From Rhopalosiphum padi (taxonomy: Eukaryota > Arthropoda > Insecta > Hemiptera > Aphididae), in assembly GCF_020882245.1 (NCBI RefSeq), contig NC_083598.1, positions 46,289,858 to 46,353,857 on the forward strand: a stretch of DNA of 64,000 nucleotides. Reading direction: 5' to 3'. The notes under the pieces were generated by a model, which saw nothing but the letters and a program-made list of their open reading frames with translations, had not been told where the DNA came from and did no database searches. Positions within the stretch are counted from its first letter, which is position 1; each line of letters starts with the position of its first letter. Shown piece after piece: positions 48,266 through 62,420 of the stretch. The position numbers and the translations under genes were made by a program.

Positions 48266-51200
48266 AATTATTATGAAAAACGTATATTTTTTTCCCGAAG
48301 AAAGTTCTTTAGTAATATAAAGCACTTTATTGTCGTAGTATAGGCCATGATAATGACTTTTCGAGAACACATAAATTTCAGCTAAGTTGATCAATAATAT
48401 TAATACATTTATTTAAATATTTAACTTAAAATACAAATAAGAAATACTTATTATTCAATTTATAAATATATATAGGTAGGTATACTTCCTATATTTAAAT
48501 AAATAATTTTCATTCTTTTAATACCAAACAAAATTTTTGTATATACGATTTATATTTATAAAATATTTTTTTTTATTTTAAATCTTTTGACAGTTTTTCT
48601 TTATGCTTTGTAAAAACCAATAATCATTATAGAGATTGGAATATTTATTTATTTGATTTTCAGAATGTAGTACAATGTTAACATTATACTATATGTATCT
48701 TAATTTTACACATAAATAGAGAAATGAGTTTAAAATTATATAGATGACCTGTTGTTCAAAACTAAAAAAATAGTGATTGTATAATATTTATAGTTTATAC
48801 TATACATCATGTACGAGTATTACATACATAGATTAAGAGTATAATTTGTACATTCATAGTCAATAATACAACTAAGTTTTTTACTATTATAAAATTATAA
48901 ACAAGTCTCATTATATGGCACAAATATAGGTTATAGGTGAGTTTGATTAAATTAAATATATTTATACCTTGCAATATAAACATTACATATTATAATATAA
49001 GGAGAGTCGAGAATAGTGTTTCGTAAAAACCTCAAAAGTACAATCATTCAGTATTCGTTTTAATTGTAAAAATTAATTCAACATTTCCTGTTTTGTCGAA
49101 TAACAATAAATACTATTACTATTATGTTAATAGCACGCCTACCTAACCTTATGTGTTTTTTCTTTCTTGTACATGGATGAAATATATCGAATCAATTGTG
49201 TTGAAAAAAAATATTCGTTTCACGTACTGATTCATTAGTGTTTAATTTTTTACTTTTTAATTAATCTATTCCTATCTATGCTACAACTTTGTCTTATTGT
49301 TTTTGTCACCACTATAATGTATCCGTCAACCGCATCAACCTTGTGTTCTCTAAATTAAATCTGTGTTAATGTACACAGTAACGTAGGTACACATACGGTT
49401 TGTAAATTGTCCCGATCCATAATGTTTACGTTGAAATCTCTAAATGCCCCTGATGCTTACTATTATAATATCTACCTTATAATATGATACACGAATACAA
49501 TATTAATATTTATATATGATGCTGTTTTCTATAAGAACAAAACTTGGAAAAATATACGATATTCAAATGCATTTTCAACCTAACTGTTTTATGTAATATT
49601 TTCACAAAAACTGGAAATACACTTCAGTGGCATTTCGAGAGTACCGCGATGCATTATTATAATATATTTGTCGGAGAAATGGGTGTTAGTTTGTATATAA
49701 CGTATAAAATTGTTTAGGTGCATTATATATATATATAATGTATATATACACATATACGGTGGGTCGGTGGAAGCATAGAAAGGGCAGAAGGATACGAGGA
49801 GAAAAACGTATACCGTCGTCGGAGCGTCAATAAATCTCTTAGGTACCCAAAAACAACGAGTTTATATTATAAACCCCATAAACAGGAAGGTCAATTATAT
49901 GCACTCGAAACGTTCGTTTCCGAGTCGCAGTAAATTACGTGATTTATTTAGTCGTATATATACCCACCAACATATTATATATATATATTTATGTATACGG
50001 TATACGCGCTAGCAGACCCGACCACGTTAAATAGCAAATTATGTATCGTTGTTCCTATGCCCAGGATACACAGAATTCTAAATCAGTGTTGTGTTTATAA
50101 TATATATATAAATATTATAATATAACACCTAATTATACGAAGTACGTTGATCAAGGAAAAGAGGAGAAAAAAAACGTGCGTTAATAAAACGTATATTATA
50201 ATAAACACTACATAGAAACCATATAGAATCTTCGTAGATCTTTATCTATATCTAAGATAATAAAAATAAAAATATTGTTCTTCACGAATCCGACATTTAC
50301 GTAGATAGGTATTAATGCAATAATATGATATAACCTATTCATTCGTAATTCATATCCATTTACAGCTTCCACTTTGATCTGAATTATTTCGACCGAACGG
50401 ACAGAGTCCACCACAATATATTATGTAGGTGGATACTTATGTATAATATTATAATACAGATCCATAGTGAATAAGTCGACATATATCATTTCTCTTCGCC
50501 GGTTTAAGGACATTTTTAGAAGTAGTTATACGTGTAGCAGCGCTAGAGATATAGGTGCATATACAAGACTGCAGGAAGATATATTTATATGTAATATAGG
50601 ACGTATGTGGGTTAGGTCGTCTTTGGACATTAACCATTCACAAAGACGAATAGAATATGCGAAAAAATACCCTATTATAAGGGTCGAGTGTACTATATAA
50701 GCTGTATAATATGTGATGTGCGGGACGACCCTTTGTGGTGAACTCGTTCTTATAGGTAAAGGACGCATGGCGACGGTTAATGATAAATGATATAATGTCA
50801 ATACTATCAAATAGTCGCGAGTTGCCTTAAACCGATGAAAAATCGTTTAAAGAAAAATGTGTCTCACATTAATGTCCGTTTATACGTATTAACGTATTAG
50901 TGTACAACCGAACAATAGCGAGTTGTGAACCGAACGTGACAGTCCAAGAATTAGTCATCACGGCAGATGTTTCTGAATTTGAAAAGAACTCGGTGATTCC
51001 TATGTAATTTATTTTATTTCTGTAGAATTTAAAAAAATATATATCCCGTAAACAAAATTCAATTGGGTTTAAAATATATTTGAAAATACTTCGGACTGTT
51101 CAAGTAAATACTTTGGATGGCAAGAAGAATGAAAGCTGAATGATGGGGAAGCCGTTGGGACTGTAGGGGCCTTAAACAGATAATACATACTGCAACCGTA

Positions 51201-54200
51201 TAAATAATATTATATTCCATTAAACAAACATGTACCTACGACGAATTTATAGTTTATTGGACGTTAAAAAAGGAAAGCTCAAAATGACCTACATAGAATC
51301 ACATCACCCATGTATGTTACATATTTATATTATATATACATATATACACCATACACGTGGATGGTGGACACTTAAGACGGTTATTCTTATACGCAATCTG
51401 GACAAACGATAAGCCATATATAGAAATAGTACGTGGGATTAGTAAAATAATAATATAGTATATAATATAAATAATTTAAAAAATGACACTTAATTCTTTT
51501 TTGTCAATAACTACATGAACATAAATGATCAATCAATTGACAGAGATGAAAAATGTCTATATATATATATATATTATTATTATATTATGGAAAAGAAAAA
51601 ACAAATGAACCTATGTAGACGTCACGTTTTAGAGGAAGCTGAAATATGTGTTCACTATGCTCACTATACCTACTTACGTTATTACTATATAATAAATAGT
51701 TTTAGACGTATGTACAATATATTTATACACTGTTCATTAAGAAGGAACAGTAGTAATAATTTTCGGTAATTCGTGACTAGTCAGTTTCGAGAATATTAAA
51801 CTTGTCAGATAAATAATATAGACAAAAAAAATATTTTTGTTTTTAAGTAATAAACTATTAGATTACAAAGCTACATAATATAGTACACGAATATAAACGA
51901 ACTAAACAAATTAAAATATATTTATATTATATATTAACTGAGTAAACAAAAAATTAGTTTCAACATTTTACTAGTCACGAGAGTTCGTGGTGAAAATAAA
52001 ACACAACTCGAGTGAATATTATACTTTAAAAAAGAAAAATTAAATCGCTATAGACTAATTAATTTAAAAATATTATGCATTCTAAAAATATTCAGAAGAT
52101 TATTTCATATGAAAGCACATTTTTTAAACATTATAATGTCTGTTTAACATTTACAAAAAGAAACTTGGTGGTTATGATTAAACTTGTCCAAAATAATACG
52201 AAAAGTTCTAAAACATATCCATTATAATAGTCTGTGTTAAAAAGACTAGCCAACTATGTACGTTTATTTCGTTTGTAACGATTAAACAAGAACAGATGGG
52301 AGATTATGCATCAGCTTGTGTTAAATGTAATGAGAAAAACAACCTAAATTATTTAAGTGAACTGAGACATTTTTTAATATTGTATTACATATTATAACAA
52401 ATAAAATAAACATAATCAAGTTCGTTAATTTAAAATAAAACTTTTATCATAGTTACCTACATAAATAATATGATTTATTTAAAAAAAATATAATTTTTTT
52501 TAAAATAATTTAAATTATTATTTTAAATCAACTAATTTTTAATCAACTACTCTCGACCACAAGTTATAACGAATTAATTACTAAACGTCAAAATTAAAAA
52601 TTAAATTAATATTGCAGTTATATTATTATATCTGTACCCGTAATCTGTAAAAAGATAAAACAAAATATTATTAAATTTTACTTCATCCAATAAATTTTAT
52701 TGGCAATGACATTATCATTTTCATAAAATATTCAAATCGATTAAAAATACTGTTGTTTATTAAACTTTTATTTGTAGTCTTAAATTATTGTTTAAGAAAA
52801 AACAATTTGTAATCACTATCACTAATCAATATAAAGTATAAATGATAAAACGATATGGCTCATATTTATAATGTTTTTCTATCATATATTTTAAGAAAAA
52901 TGAAAATATAATGTTGGTATGAATAATAAAAGGACATGTTCATTTTTGTTGAAGAAACCATCCAGCGACAGAACTGGTATAGGGTTTAATATTTATACGT
53001 ACATTATATTAATATTCGAGTTATTATTATTTTTTTTTTTTTTGTAAAAGCTTTATACTTTGTATATACTATGTATACCACGGAAAGCCCTTTGAATGTA
53101 TCGAATTTATTGAATAAATAATATATATATTATATTATTGTAGTTAATTTTTACCAATTATTATGTATTAAAAACAATAAATAATCGGCTAAAGGGTTAA
53201 ATAGGTAAACAATAACATAAAATGTGTTCAAAATTATTTGGAAACCGTTTTGCACTTACTTGACATATAGACAACTTTAGCCGTGTCACTAGCCGTAAAG
53301 ATGATTTTTTTTTTGTAATAAATTGTTAGCTGTACGAAGACAATAATCACACTTGATACGACGCGACACCTCTTCCAAACGAACGGACACGTTTATAGGT
53401 TAGGCATTTTTTTTTTATTTCGCAACAAACTTGTGAGGGTTGGACACTTGGACATATATTGTTTTATTGTTAGCTATTATTTGTCAAAGCTTGTTAAACA
53501 ATAATTAAATGAATTTTGTAGGACAGACTGCTTTTTTGCAAATTAAACGATACATTATATCCACATCGATATTATTATACCTATAAGTAAGTTGTCATGT
53601 TGAAAGAGACAAAATGAAACACCACCAATGTTTATAATTTTATTTTACGGTTAATCGGCTTTTGGGAAACAAATACGAATTATGCTAAACGAATAAACGC
53701 AGGTACATACGCGATTAAAAAGTACGGTTCAACAGTTTCGAATCAGTATTACGAAAGTTTCGGGTATAATATATTAATAACTTTGTCGTGTATATGTGTT
53801 TAAACACGAAGACCGCATTTCCCACACACAGCTACGCACGTCAATTGGGTACATTTTTTTTTTACAAATATTATTAAAGTTGTGTGATTTATATATTTTT
53901 ATTGTCAGATCATTTGCGCGTGAAGAGACGATCCGATTTGTAAATTTATTGTTCGTTGGAAAATGAAATCATTTATTCGGTTTGTGATATTGTGCACCAC
54001 AGTATATACAAGTCAAACACTGTAATATACGTTACACTCATTAGTTATTAATTTATTTGTAATATGATTATTAATATCACGGGAATCGTGTCTCGTTGGT
54101 CATTATCAGTGTGTACAACCTTGAACTTTAATTTTGATAATACATAATATTATTAATATACACGCATTTATATCATTCGAATAAGACGTCTTGAACACTG

Positions 54201-54670
54201 GAGTGTTATTATTCGATATTGTCAAATAACTTACTAATAAAAGGTATCAAGGTATCGAAAATCGAAATACTAAAGTTGTAATAGGGGTATTTCGTTTTTT
54301 GTATAATATACTGGATGTGGATAATACGTACGTTTAAATCACGAGAAGATAGTAGTGGTCAGATATTATTATTAAAATAAGAGGTACCTATTTTTATGTC
54401 GAGTACGATGGTATGAAATTATGATTTTACGTGCGACACAGAATTCCGAGTAACGAGCTCGAAATAGGAAATTCGGTTTAAACGCGCGTAATATCAAGTA
54501 TCTAAGTAAACATAATAATAATTTATATATAGTATAATAATTAATTACAATAACAAAGTCTCATAAACGCAGAAACGTGCGCTCAGTACACAGGTAATAA
54601 CGGTGATAAGAATAACTATTATCGGGAAATCGGTATTAATTTTAATTATAATATTTTATACTATTCTTCG
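48266..54670. other. Long AT-rich, island-poor stretch
   Basis: No gene and no clear CpG island occur over 6.4 kb. A perfect 20-bp TA-rich palindrome lies at 49721-49740, a TA run at 51558-51574 and a T14 run at 53030-53043. A 77-codon frame at 50467-50700 starts with GTG and is unrecognised. TTAA next to AAAGGG near 53192-53200 could be a stray piggyBac-type end. Confidence 0.55.
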
Positions 54671-54679
54671 TATTGCGTA

Positions 54680-54843
54680 TTGTAATAATAGACGCGTTAC
54701 CCCGGTAGTGGTAAACCTGCGACGAGTATACCGCAGTGGTGGCGGTGACCCGTCGATCTGTTAGCGGTTATTCTGCGTTGCCGTCGCGGCCGTCTCGTTG
54801 GAGCCCGTCCGACAATCGCCGGCACCTCGCCACTCGCCAGTTC
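54680..54843 (+). promoter_or_regulatory. CpG-rich TATA-less core promoter candidate
   Basis: G+C and CpG rise sharply from about 54690 and peak through 54930. Two overlapping insect initiator words (TCAGT at 54842-54846 and 54847-54851, in TTCAGTTCAGTTT) mark the likely start sites near 54844/54849. No TATA box lies 25-35 bases upstream. The + orientation is chosen because a strong donor follows about 495 bases downstream, while no comparable donor is seen to the left on the minus strand. Confidence 0.45.
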
Positions 54844-55339
54844 AGTTCAGTTTGGTGTGCCGACACGTTCGTACCGTCGTTGTTCCGTTGTATCGAAACT
54901 CCGCCGACGTCGTCAACACCGTGCCGTGCCGTGTGTTCAATTTTATCATTAATTATTATTTATGCCGCCGTTGTGTACCTCAATCGTATTGATTTAGTGT
55001 TCATATGTGTTTATATTAAAAATATATAATATTTAACACACGACTAGTGTGTGTGTAAGTTTTCTATTAATAATTGTTATTGTTTTTAGTTTTTATATTT
55101 TTGTTTTTTGTTTTTTAATATATATATTTTGAAAACGTGAGCCACACGAATCGCGGAAAAATAATATATCAAACCGGTTTTTCATCGCCGACTGAGTAGT
55201 TAAAAGTCATCGGACTTAGTCGCGGATTAGTTTTTTATTATTATTAATTATCGTTGTTATTGTTGGTTTTACGCAAAAAAATAGACAGAAATTTAGTAGT
55301 AGCCGTTTACCGAATAACATACGACAAGCAAATTTAGAG
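54844..55339 (+). other. Probable non-coding first exon (5' UTR)
   Basis: The segment runs from the double initiator to GAG|GTGAGTTT at 55337-55347, a strong 5' splice site followed by a T-rich intron start. The first 120 bases are CpG-rich and the rest grows AT-rich, as is usual for long insect 5' UTRs. Short upstream ATGs occur (about 54962 and 55004) without long frames, so the coding start should lie in a later exon. A weaker internal donor (GTAAGT at 55055) could give a shorter form. No protein can be assigned. Confidence 0.45.
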
Positions 55340-55492
55340 GTGAGTTTTTTCTTCAAAATATCATAACGCGATTAGCGTAAATGTAAAATATTATACAGTA
55401 TACCATATAATTACCTGCACAAATGTGAGACAAACTTCTGTCGCAACGACACGTGCTACCTACCGCCGTCGCCAAATCCTCGCGGCTTTTAA

Positions 55493-55560
55493 CCCTTTAC
55501 CACATTTGTGTCGTCGACACAGCGTTTTGCCACTCTTCGAAAAAGAGCCGGTGTTAAAGG
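55493..55560. mobile_element. Short piggyBac-like MITE or structured element
   Basis: TTAA (55489-55492) is followed by CCCTTTACCAC, a piggyBac-like terminus. The other end, GTGTTAAAGG (55551-55560), is its inverse at 9 of 10 bases. Between them lie two hairpins: TGTGTCG/CGACACA (55507-55513, 55515-55521) and CTCTT/AAGAG (55533-55537, 55543-55547). The right flank is TATT rather than TTAA, so the target duplication is not intact. At 68 bp it is very short for a MITE, and a structured intronic RNA element is the alternative. Confidence 0.4.
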
Positions 55561-57589
55561 TATTCGAAAAAATACTTGCTCATACAAGTAGCATTTGAGT
55601 TTTTCAAATAATCATTCCCAGTACGGCGCTAATTACTCTCCTCACATTACAATTATAACTCGTGTCTACTATACATTACATAACCAGGATTTGTTGATGC
55701 GTTTTCGATTGCCGTTTAATAATGTGCTGTTTTGCGATCGCCGCGATTTCCTTTAACAAGCTTTTACGTAGCGTAGGTATAGACGGCAGTGGTAGTGAAA
55801 GCACACGGTCCCTTCGGCACCGTCGTCTACTCTGAACGATTTTAAAATTTTCCCCACAGACGCACACTCGACGACGCAACTACTCATTGAGCTCCTCTGG
55901 GTAGGCCCACTCGAAAACGCGCTTAGACGATTTTTTCCTGCCCTCTGACAAGAGACGAGAATCTCATCATTAATAAAATAAAAAACTACCTACTGATCTG
56001 TAATATAGATAACTATATGTAATATGTTATATGTATAATAAAATAGAGTTATAGTAATAGAGTATTATAAGTTATTTTATTTAGGTATTTAATAATTATT
56101 ATACGTTTATGATTTCGAATGAAAATCTTAGTCTCTTGACAAATTCAATCCATGTTATTCATTTATTCGGACCTAGAAAAATATGTCTTTTTTACTGTCT
56201 TTTTAAAACGGTTTAAACGAGTATCGATTTTTCAAAACATTCCTTCGCCGCCAAAGTCGTATATGTGCGTGCTCTACTGGAAACTTATTTACTCTCGCGT
56301 ATTTGAAATAATTTCTCATGAACTACATTTTTCAGTAGTTTCTTGTAATAGTAACCGGGGTTTACTGATTTTTCATTAAGTGAAATTCACATCTTGTCTT
56401 GATATTACATACACCTAAAGTTCAGTGCCTCGGTTTTTGTGTTGATTCTAACGCCCCACAATAAAGGTGAAGGAAATATTTGGAATTTTTCAAATACTAC
56501 TTATTATATAAATATGTAGGTTGTTGGAGTATTGCAAATAAATTTGTTGAATTTTTTACACGATTTTTTCTTCAAATGTTGATAATTATTATAGTACCTA
56601 CCCTCGTTACACTTGGTGTTTGATAACAATTATGTACGTTAATAATGGAACAAAAAAAAAAGAATGATTGTTTAAAATTAATTAAATCATGTTAAAATAT
56701 GTTAAACCTAAAAAAAATTATTATTATTTTTTTTTTAATATTTTGCATAGTATATTATTTTAAATTATTTAATAGTGTATCTATCTTTATTTTTACATAG
56801 GTTTTAAGTCGAAACATTTAAACTTTATTTTATCATAAATGTTTAAAATAGATTGCTTGATGTAAACATGAGCTTATAATAAATTAAGAATTTGAATTAA
56901 TTAGGTATCTTATTAAACCAATCTACCTAAGAGAATTATTGTATCTTGCAAAATTCATATTTTGTAATTTTGTCCACTTTTTAGTAAAATGTATTATTTT
57001 AATATATTTTGTAGTTAATTAACTAATAACATTGGATACAATGTAATATAATGACACTAAACTTTAAAATTTGGATAGTTTTAATAGTTTTATATTGGAC
57101 CAACCATTCCGATATGTGTTTCCTTACATTTAACGGTTCATCCAAAAGTTGATTATCGGAAAAACTAATTTCTCAATTTTTTTTTAATGCTTATCATTTA
57201 TCAAATAGGTAAATCATTTCTGTTGTCTCGCATAAGAGAAATAATAATCTTATTATGATTTATATTATGTATGTATGTGTATATGACGTATCTAACTATA
57301 TATGTATAATTAATATTTTCAAAATGGAAGTATCTCATTTTGCTGCTGTTTAGCCTGGAGGCTAATAGGTGTACTCTATTGGCTAGTTGTAAAACCGAAT
57401 TGCATACAAACATTTTAGGTACGATAAACTATAGGTACGATTCACACAGAGGTCATCCGACAATATTCTATTTGAGTACATTAGTTTTAAAAATTTGTAT
57501 TAACATTAAAATAATATAAGGTATTATTATGTACGTATGAGAAAAAAAATAAAGATAAAAAACGGTTTGAGCACGACAAAATAATACGG

Positions 57590-57866
57590 TGTGTCAGTGA
57601 CTGTGTGCCTCTGACATGAAATATTATCGGCCCCACCACCACGGACAGAAACCGTCGGACGCAACGGCCGTCGCCGCGCACTTTACCCTCAATTATTATT
57701 ATATAATACATGTCGAGCGCCGGTAAACCGTCCATTATATAAATAGGTATTTATAATTTTATTATTATATTTCTCGATGTATGTTTGTATCTCCTCTTTA
57801 TATACATTTACGGTTGGTCGCCGCGGGCTCGGGTCGGTCGTCGCCGCCACTGCCTCCACCACTACC
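57590..57866 (+). promoter_or_regulatory. Alternative promoter candidate, GC-rich
   Basis: GC-rich lobes at 57600-57690 and 57815-57866 flank an AT-rich stretch. A TATA-like TATATAC at 57799-57805 would place initiation near 57828-57836, about 35 bases before a good start codon. There is no AG dinucleotide between the TATA box and the ATG, so this exon cannot be an internal one starting there; it would have to be a first exon. Confidence 0.3.
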
Positions 57867-57891
57867 ATGGAATGCAATAAACAGCACCCTT
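57867..57891 (+). CDS. Possible alternative first coding exon
   Basis: ATG in the strong context ACCATGG is followed by eight codons (MECNKQHP) and one base before the donor T|GTAAGTCT at 57892. The frame is also open upstream from an earlier ATG at 57777 and downstream to 58016, so the donor is not forced by a stop. It leaves phase 1, the same as the candidate exon at 62572-62587. No family can be named from eight residues. Confidence 0.25.
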
Positions 57892-60699
57892 GTAAGTCTG
57901 TTCCTAGAAATAATACACATAGGACAAGACGAAAGTCATTCGGAATCCGCATATTTTCATATATCGGATATCACTTAACATGTAACTCAGTTACTTTTTC
58001 TGCCTCACCCCTACAGTGAAAAAAAATATAATACTATTAATTTAACACTCCCTCACTATAAGAAATAATTACCTAACTAGTAACCATTAATACCGAATAT
58101 ATAATATTAAGGTTTATTTGTTTAAATATATAAAACTATATATTTCTGTTTTATTTGAAATGTTGATGAATTCGTTGTTTTGATAGGTTTTTCGTTTCTG
58201 TCAACATTTTTGTATTTAAATCATAAGAAAAAATATCTACGAAATTGAATAAATAATATATTCAATTCAATATTTATACAGGACAGAATATATGATCGGT
58301 TGAATGATAGTCATCTAATTTACGTAGGTATATCAACGTTATGGTGTTCTATATATATTCGGTAGACAATATTCTTTTTAAAATCAAATATTTATTAGAA
58401 TTTTTATTTTGAATGTTGAAGTGTTTATCCTTGGCTATTATGTAGTGATTTTGAATTGACAGTAGACATCATCAAATTTAGAACTGTTCAACAGTTTCTG
58501 TTTGTTATTACGCGTTTTTAACTTATTACTTATGTATGTTTTTCTGATCGAACGCCTAGTGAATCAAGTGTAAATTATTTGTCCACTATAATTTTCAACG
58601 GTACCTATACTTATTATCATGAAGAGTCATCATAATCTAAAATAATTATGATTTATGGTAGATACTTTTAATGATTACTAATAAATAAATTGTATTTTTC
58701 TATACATTTTGTCCGGTGTTACACTAAGGATGTTCATAGAAATTTTATTTTTGGAAATATTACTTACCAGTATTAGATTATCATTATTGTAAATTATTTC
58801 AAAAAATCATTCATGACCAATTTTTGTATTTTAACTTGAAGAATACAATAAATTATAAAAAATAAAGTTATTATTTTTCATCGTATTGTATTAAAATAAA
58901 AAATACTTCACAATAATACTTAATTCATACACATATATATGCATTATACAAACAAATAAAAGTAGTTAGGTAGTTTTTCTTTTTGGAGCAGTTTTATGTT
59001 AGTTTTATAGACATATACATAAGTTGTTTAAGAAAATATTATGTGAAGCCGCGACAACGCCACGATGGACGGCTTATGAACGATTTATGATCATCAGACT
59101 TGCAGAAAAGAAATCGTGCATAAGAGTAAAATGAAAACAAAACAACTACAAGTATTTCTTATAAAAAAACAATAAAATATATAAATACATAATATCTATA
59201 ATATTTCCAGTCCCGCTGATACTATGTTTAATCGATAAATATATGACACGTAATAATAATAATAATAAATTGTGTTGTTCGTCTCCATTGATTACAGACA
59301 TACATATCCGTTGTCGAAATTACTGAAAAACAGTAAAATTAAATAGAAAAGGGTTTAAGGGTAAAATGCTTCTGGAAAACACAATCATGACACGCATGGG
59401 TGTATATTCTATCGTCGCTGTCTTCGGTTGTGAGAAAGTATAGTGTGTAAAAAAAACCTCGTCATCATCATCCGACGTGGATAACAATGGTATACAAATT
59501 ACGAGTTTTCGGTCACAAAAATATGTCCGCCACCGACGCATTGTTCTATTACTATCGCTGTCGGTGTACTGAATAATCTGTCACATGCACGGTCGTGGTT
59601 CATCAGTCCTGCGGGCAAAGCACCTGCACCCCGAGTGTGTATCCTGTATGTAATTATTTAGTTTTTCCTATTTTCTCGGAGTATACTGGTACACAAGGAC
59701 GGTCGGATGGACAAAAATAATGTTTAGTGTGGGACAGGTATGTTGTCAACATTCCATTTTTGAGTGTATCGCTGAATTATTCCTTACTTGTCTAGTGCAG
59801 AATAATAAAGATCTAGTTTTCTTGATAAATGTTTTAAACAACGTATAATGGACAGTTATTTTTTTCTTGGTAATAATACTTATTAGAATATTAGGAATTA
59901 CCTACTTGTATTTTTTTTTTTTGAGAATTAAGTTAGTTATTTTGCCATGAAATTTAGTACATTTTTTGAATCATGTGTGGTAAGTTGCAACAGAATATAA
60001 ATTAAATTAAATCAATTTGGATTGACCTTGTATGTGCATTGTAGCTTATTGATATTTTTGTTAATATTAAATTTAGTCTAACTATGTGTTCAATAATATA
60101 TAATGTTATTTATTTTGGGATCATGGCTCTGTGAGTCGATAGCTAGTTAGTTTTATTGAAATCCTGCGAATCACTGTTTGTCGATACCCTATAGGGTTTG
60201 TGTCCAATTCTATTGAGAAGGAAGGAAATATAGGTTTTAGTGACAACTCAGAATTGATGGGTGTGGGAAAGTTAAATATTCTTAATAATACGTTTCATTT
60301 TGTTATAATAAATGTATTATTATTGTGTTTTAATAAATAACTGAAGTCGATCGATATTGCATTTTGCACGTGTAAGAAAAATGTATGTAACTGCACATGA
60401 ATTTAATTTTTGGTAGATTTTATTTGCTCCAACAGTTATTATTGTTTGCTGGCGACATTAAATCATTAATAAATATTTTTTAATGTAATTAGACAATCAA
60501 TTTGCGGTGTAAAATATAATAAATATTTTTTATTTTTTGAAAACGCAAGTGTTGTAAAACGGCAGGAGAGAAGAATTTTGTACAACTTACACGCACATAT
60601 ACGTATTGCTTGGTCGAAGATTAATGATCGTCTATGTGTATTTTTCCATTTATTAATGATCCAAGGATGATCCGGTGAAAAGACGGAAATATAAGTCGC

Positions 60700-60707
60700 T
60701 GACGTCA
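60700..60707. promoter_or_regulatory. CRE palindrome TGACGTCA
   Basis: This full CREB/ATF-type site lies within the putative first intron, in a locally GC-richer spot (CGCTGACGTCACGTTGGGG). A 128-codon minus-strand frame crosses it but has no ATG. Confidence 0.3.
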
Positions 60708-62247
60708 CGTTGGGGTTTATCAGTTGTATGTGAACTTTTTTATCTTTCGTTCTAAAATATACACTTTTTAAATCAAAAATAAATAGATAAGTTGAACTTG
60801 CATTACTACTGTGTGATGGGTGTGTGTTGTGCCACAAATAATATAATTGCACTGTGTAAATACAGTTAGGAATTTTAGTTTGAGCGCTTGGTAATAATTA
60901 TGGGCGGAAAAGTAGGACGCGGGCAGGTTTTCACGCTACTGTTGGTGGGGACTTCACATAATGAATTATACAGTTGATAACGGCTGTAGACTCCTCTTAT
61001 GTTTCCATTGCTGAATTAAAAGAAAAGAAAATTATTTTCTCTAGTATAAACGATTAAGAAATTTCCAAGGTTGATGGCAATTTCCTCCCTTGTTTTTGAG
61101 TAATTTTTACACAATAGAATAAATCATAATGAATATCTTTGCTGTTTCTTATTTAACTATATTTTGTCTCTTTTAATTTAATGACAGAACTCGATTATAT
61201 TATGTTTAGTGATAATAACTATTATTATATATTCACTAAACTTTAAACTATAATAAACTATCAGAGTATTTAAATAACGTACCTAGTACCTACTTACTAG
61301 TTACTATTAGTACTTATTAAGTAGTATTTTTGCGTTATTTTTTATATTATTATTAGTAATGTATATTGTATATTATGTAGTTAAAATATTTAATATATTA
61401 AGTACTATCATGTAGGTAAAGAATTATAAAAAGTAAAATCATTAATGAATAATTTAATTGAATGTAAGTTGGTTATTTGGAAATTGGTTTATTTTTGGTT
61501 AATTGGTAAAATGTTAACAAAGTACACATATCTTTTAACAGTCAGTATAAATCTATGAAATGAGGAGGTATATTACATTGAGAAGATACTTCAAAAACCA
61601 CGTAAGCATTGATTCCCAGTGATTTTTTAAAGTGTTTATTTTCGTGTGCGAATACCTATGTGTAAGTTCTTAACAAAAAACATTTTGCAAATATCACAAC
61701 AAGTCTGTAAATTAAGTAGCGACATCCTTGACTTGATATATTCACACGATTGTTTGAAGTGTTTTATTTCTATTTTATTTATTTCTAGAATTTTACAGTT
61801 TTCATCGACTAAAAAAAACGAATTTCTAAAAATATAATAGTCTATTTAGATATTAACAGGTTTTGTTGTATCCCATCGACGTTTATGTTTCATTATAATA
61901 TTTAAAAATAGGGTAGTCGAGGGGGGGGTAGAAATATTTTTATCTTAAGTACAGTATTATAATAATAAATTCAAGAAAACCGGCCACAATAATTCATAAT
62001 ATAATTGGTTGAACATTACAGGTTAATTGCTATTACGGAATATCGAAATCGACGCACATAAGGCGCGCACGCATGACCCACGGTATAATAATCGAGTTGA
62101 TATACATTGATGTTATTATATACAGGTAACCTTCTAACCTAACAGGTGGGTCATCTATTAATCATATTTATGTTTGGAATTAGAAAATATCGACAATAAT
62201 ATTGCCGGATATATTGATCATATAGTATACAAAACGTTTAAACATTT

Positions 62248-62282
62248 ATCTCTATTCTCTCTGTGTCTCTCTTGCTCTTTCT
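62248..62282. repeat. CT-rich tract
   Basis: This is a run of CTCT, TCTC and TGTCTCT words about 140 bases before the putative exon. It can serve as GAGA-type sites on the minus strand or as a splicing enhancer or silencer of the polypyrimidine type. Confidence 0.4.
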
Positions 62283-62390
62283 AAGTATTGTAAAATATAC
62301 GGATAATATATTATAATATATATTAAACAAAACTCTCTCCCTCTTATTGAATGGTAAAGAAAGACCCTATACATAATATATATTTATTAT

Positions 62391-62420
62391 ATTCTTTTCT
62401 TCCCTCTAATTATACAATAG
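62391..62420 (+). other. Strong 3' splice site
   Basis: A pyrimidine tract (TTCTTTTCTTCCCTC) is followed by a branch-like CTAAT and ends AATAG at 62420. This is the best-formed acceptor noted in the window that is paired with a plausible downstream exon and donor. Confidence 0.4.

Larger units (their letters stand above)
55340..62420 (+). other. Putative long first intron
   Basis: If the exon calls on either side are right, this is a 7-kb intron of mostly AT-rich DNA. It contains a structured 67-bp element (55494-55560), a possible 41-nt exon after TTTTCCCCACAG (55860-55900), a GC-rich alternative first exon (57.6-57.9 kb) and a CRE palindrome (60700-60707). A minus-strand frame at 55676-55879 has a fairly natural residue mix but no recognisable family. 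Confidence 0.35.

Noticed and set aside
54736..55029. 97-codon frame across the promoter-like block
   Set aside because: It starts with GTG upstream of the likely TSS; it is a compositional shadow of the CpG-rich 5' UTR.
60466..60852. 128-codon minus-strand frame with natural-looking residues
   Set aside because: It starts with GTG and contains no internal ATG, so it cannot be an intact eukaryotic start; it has no splice sites in the right places and no family resemblance.
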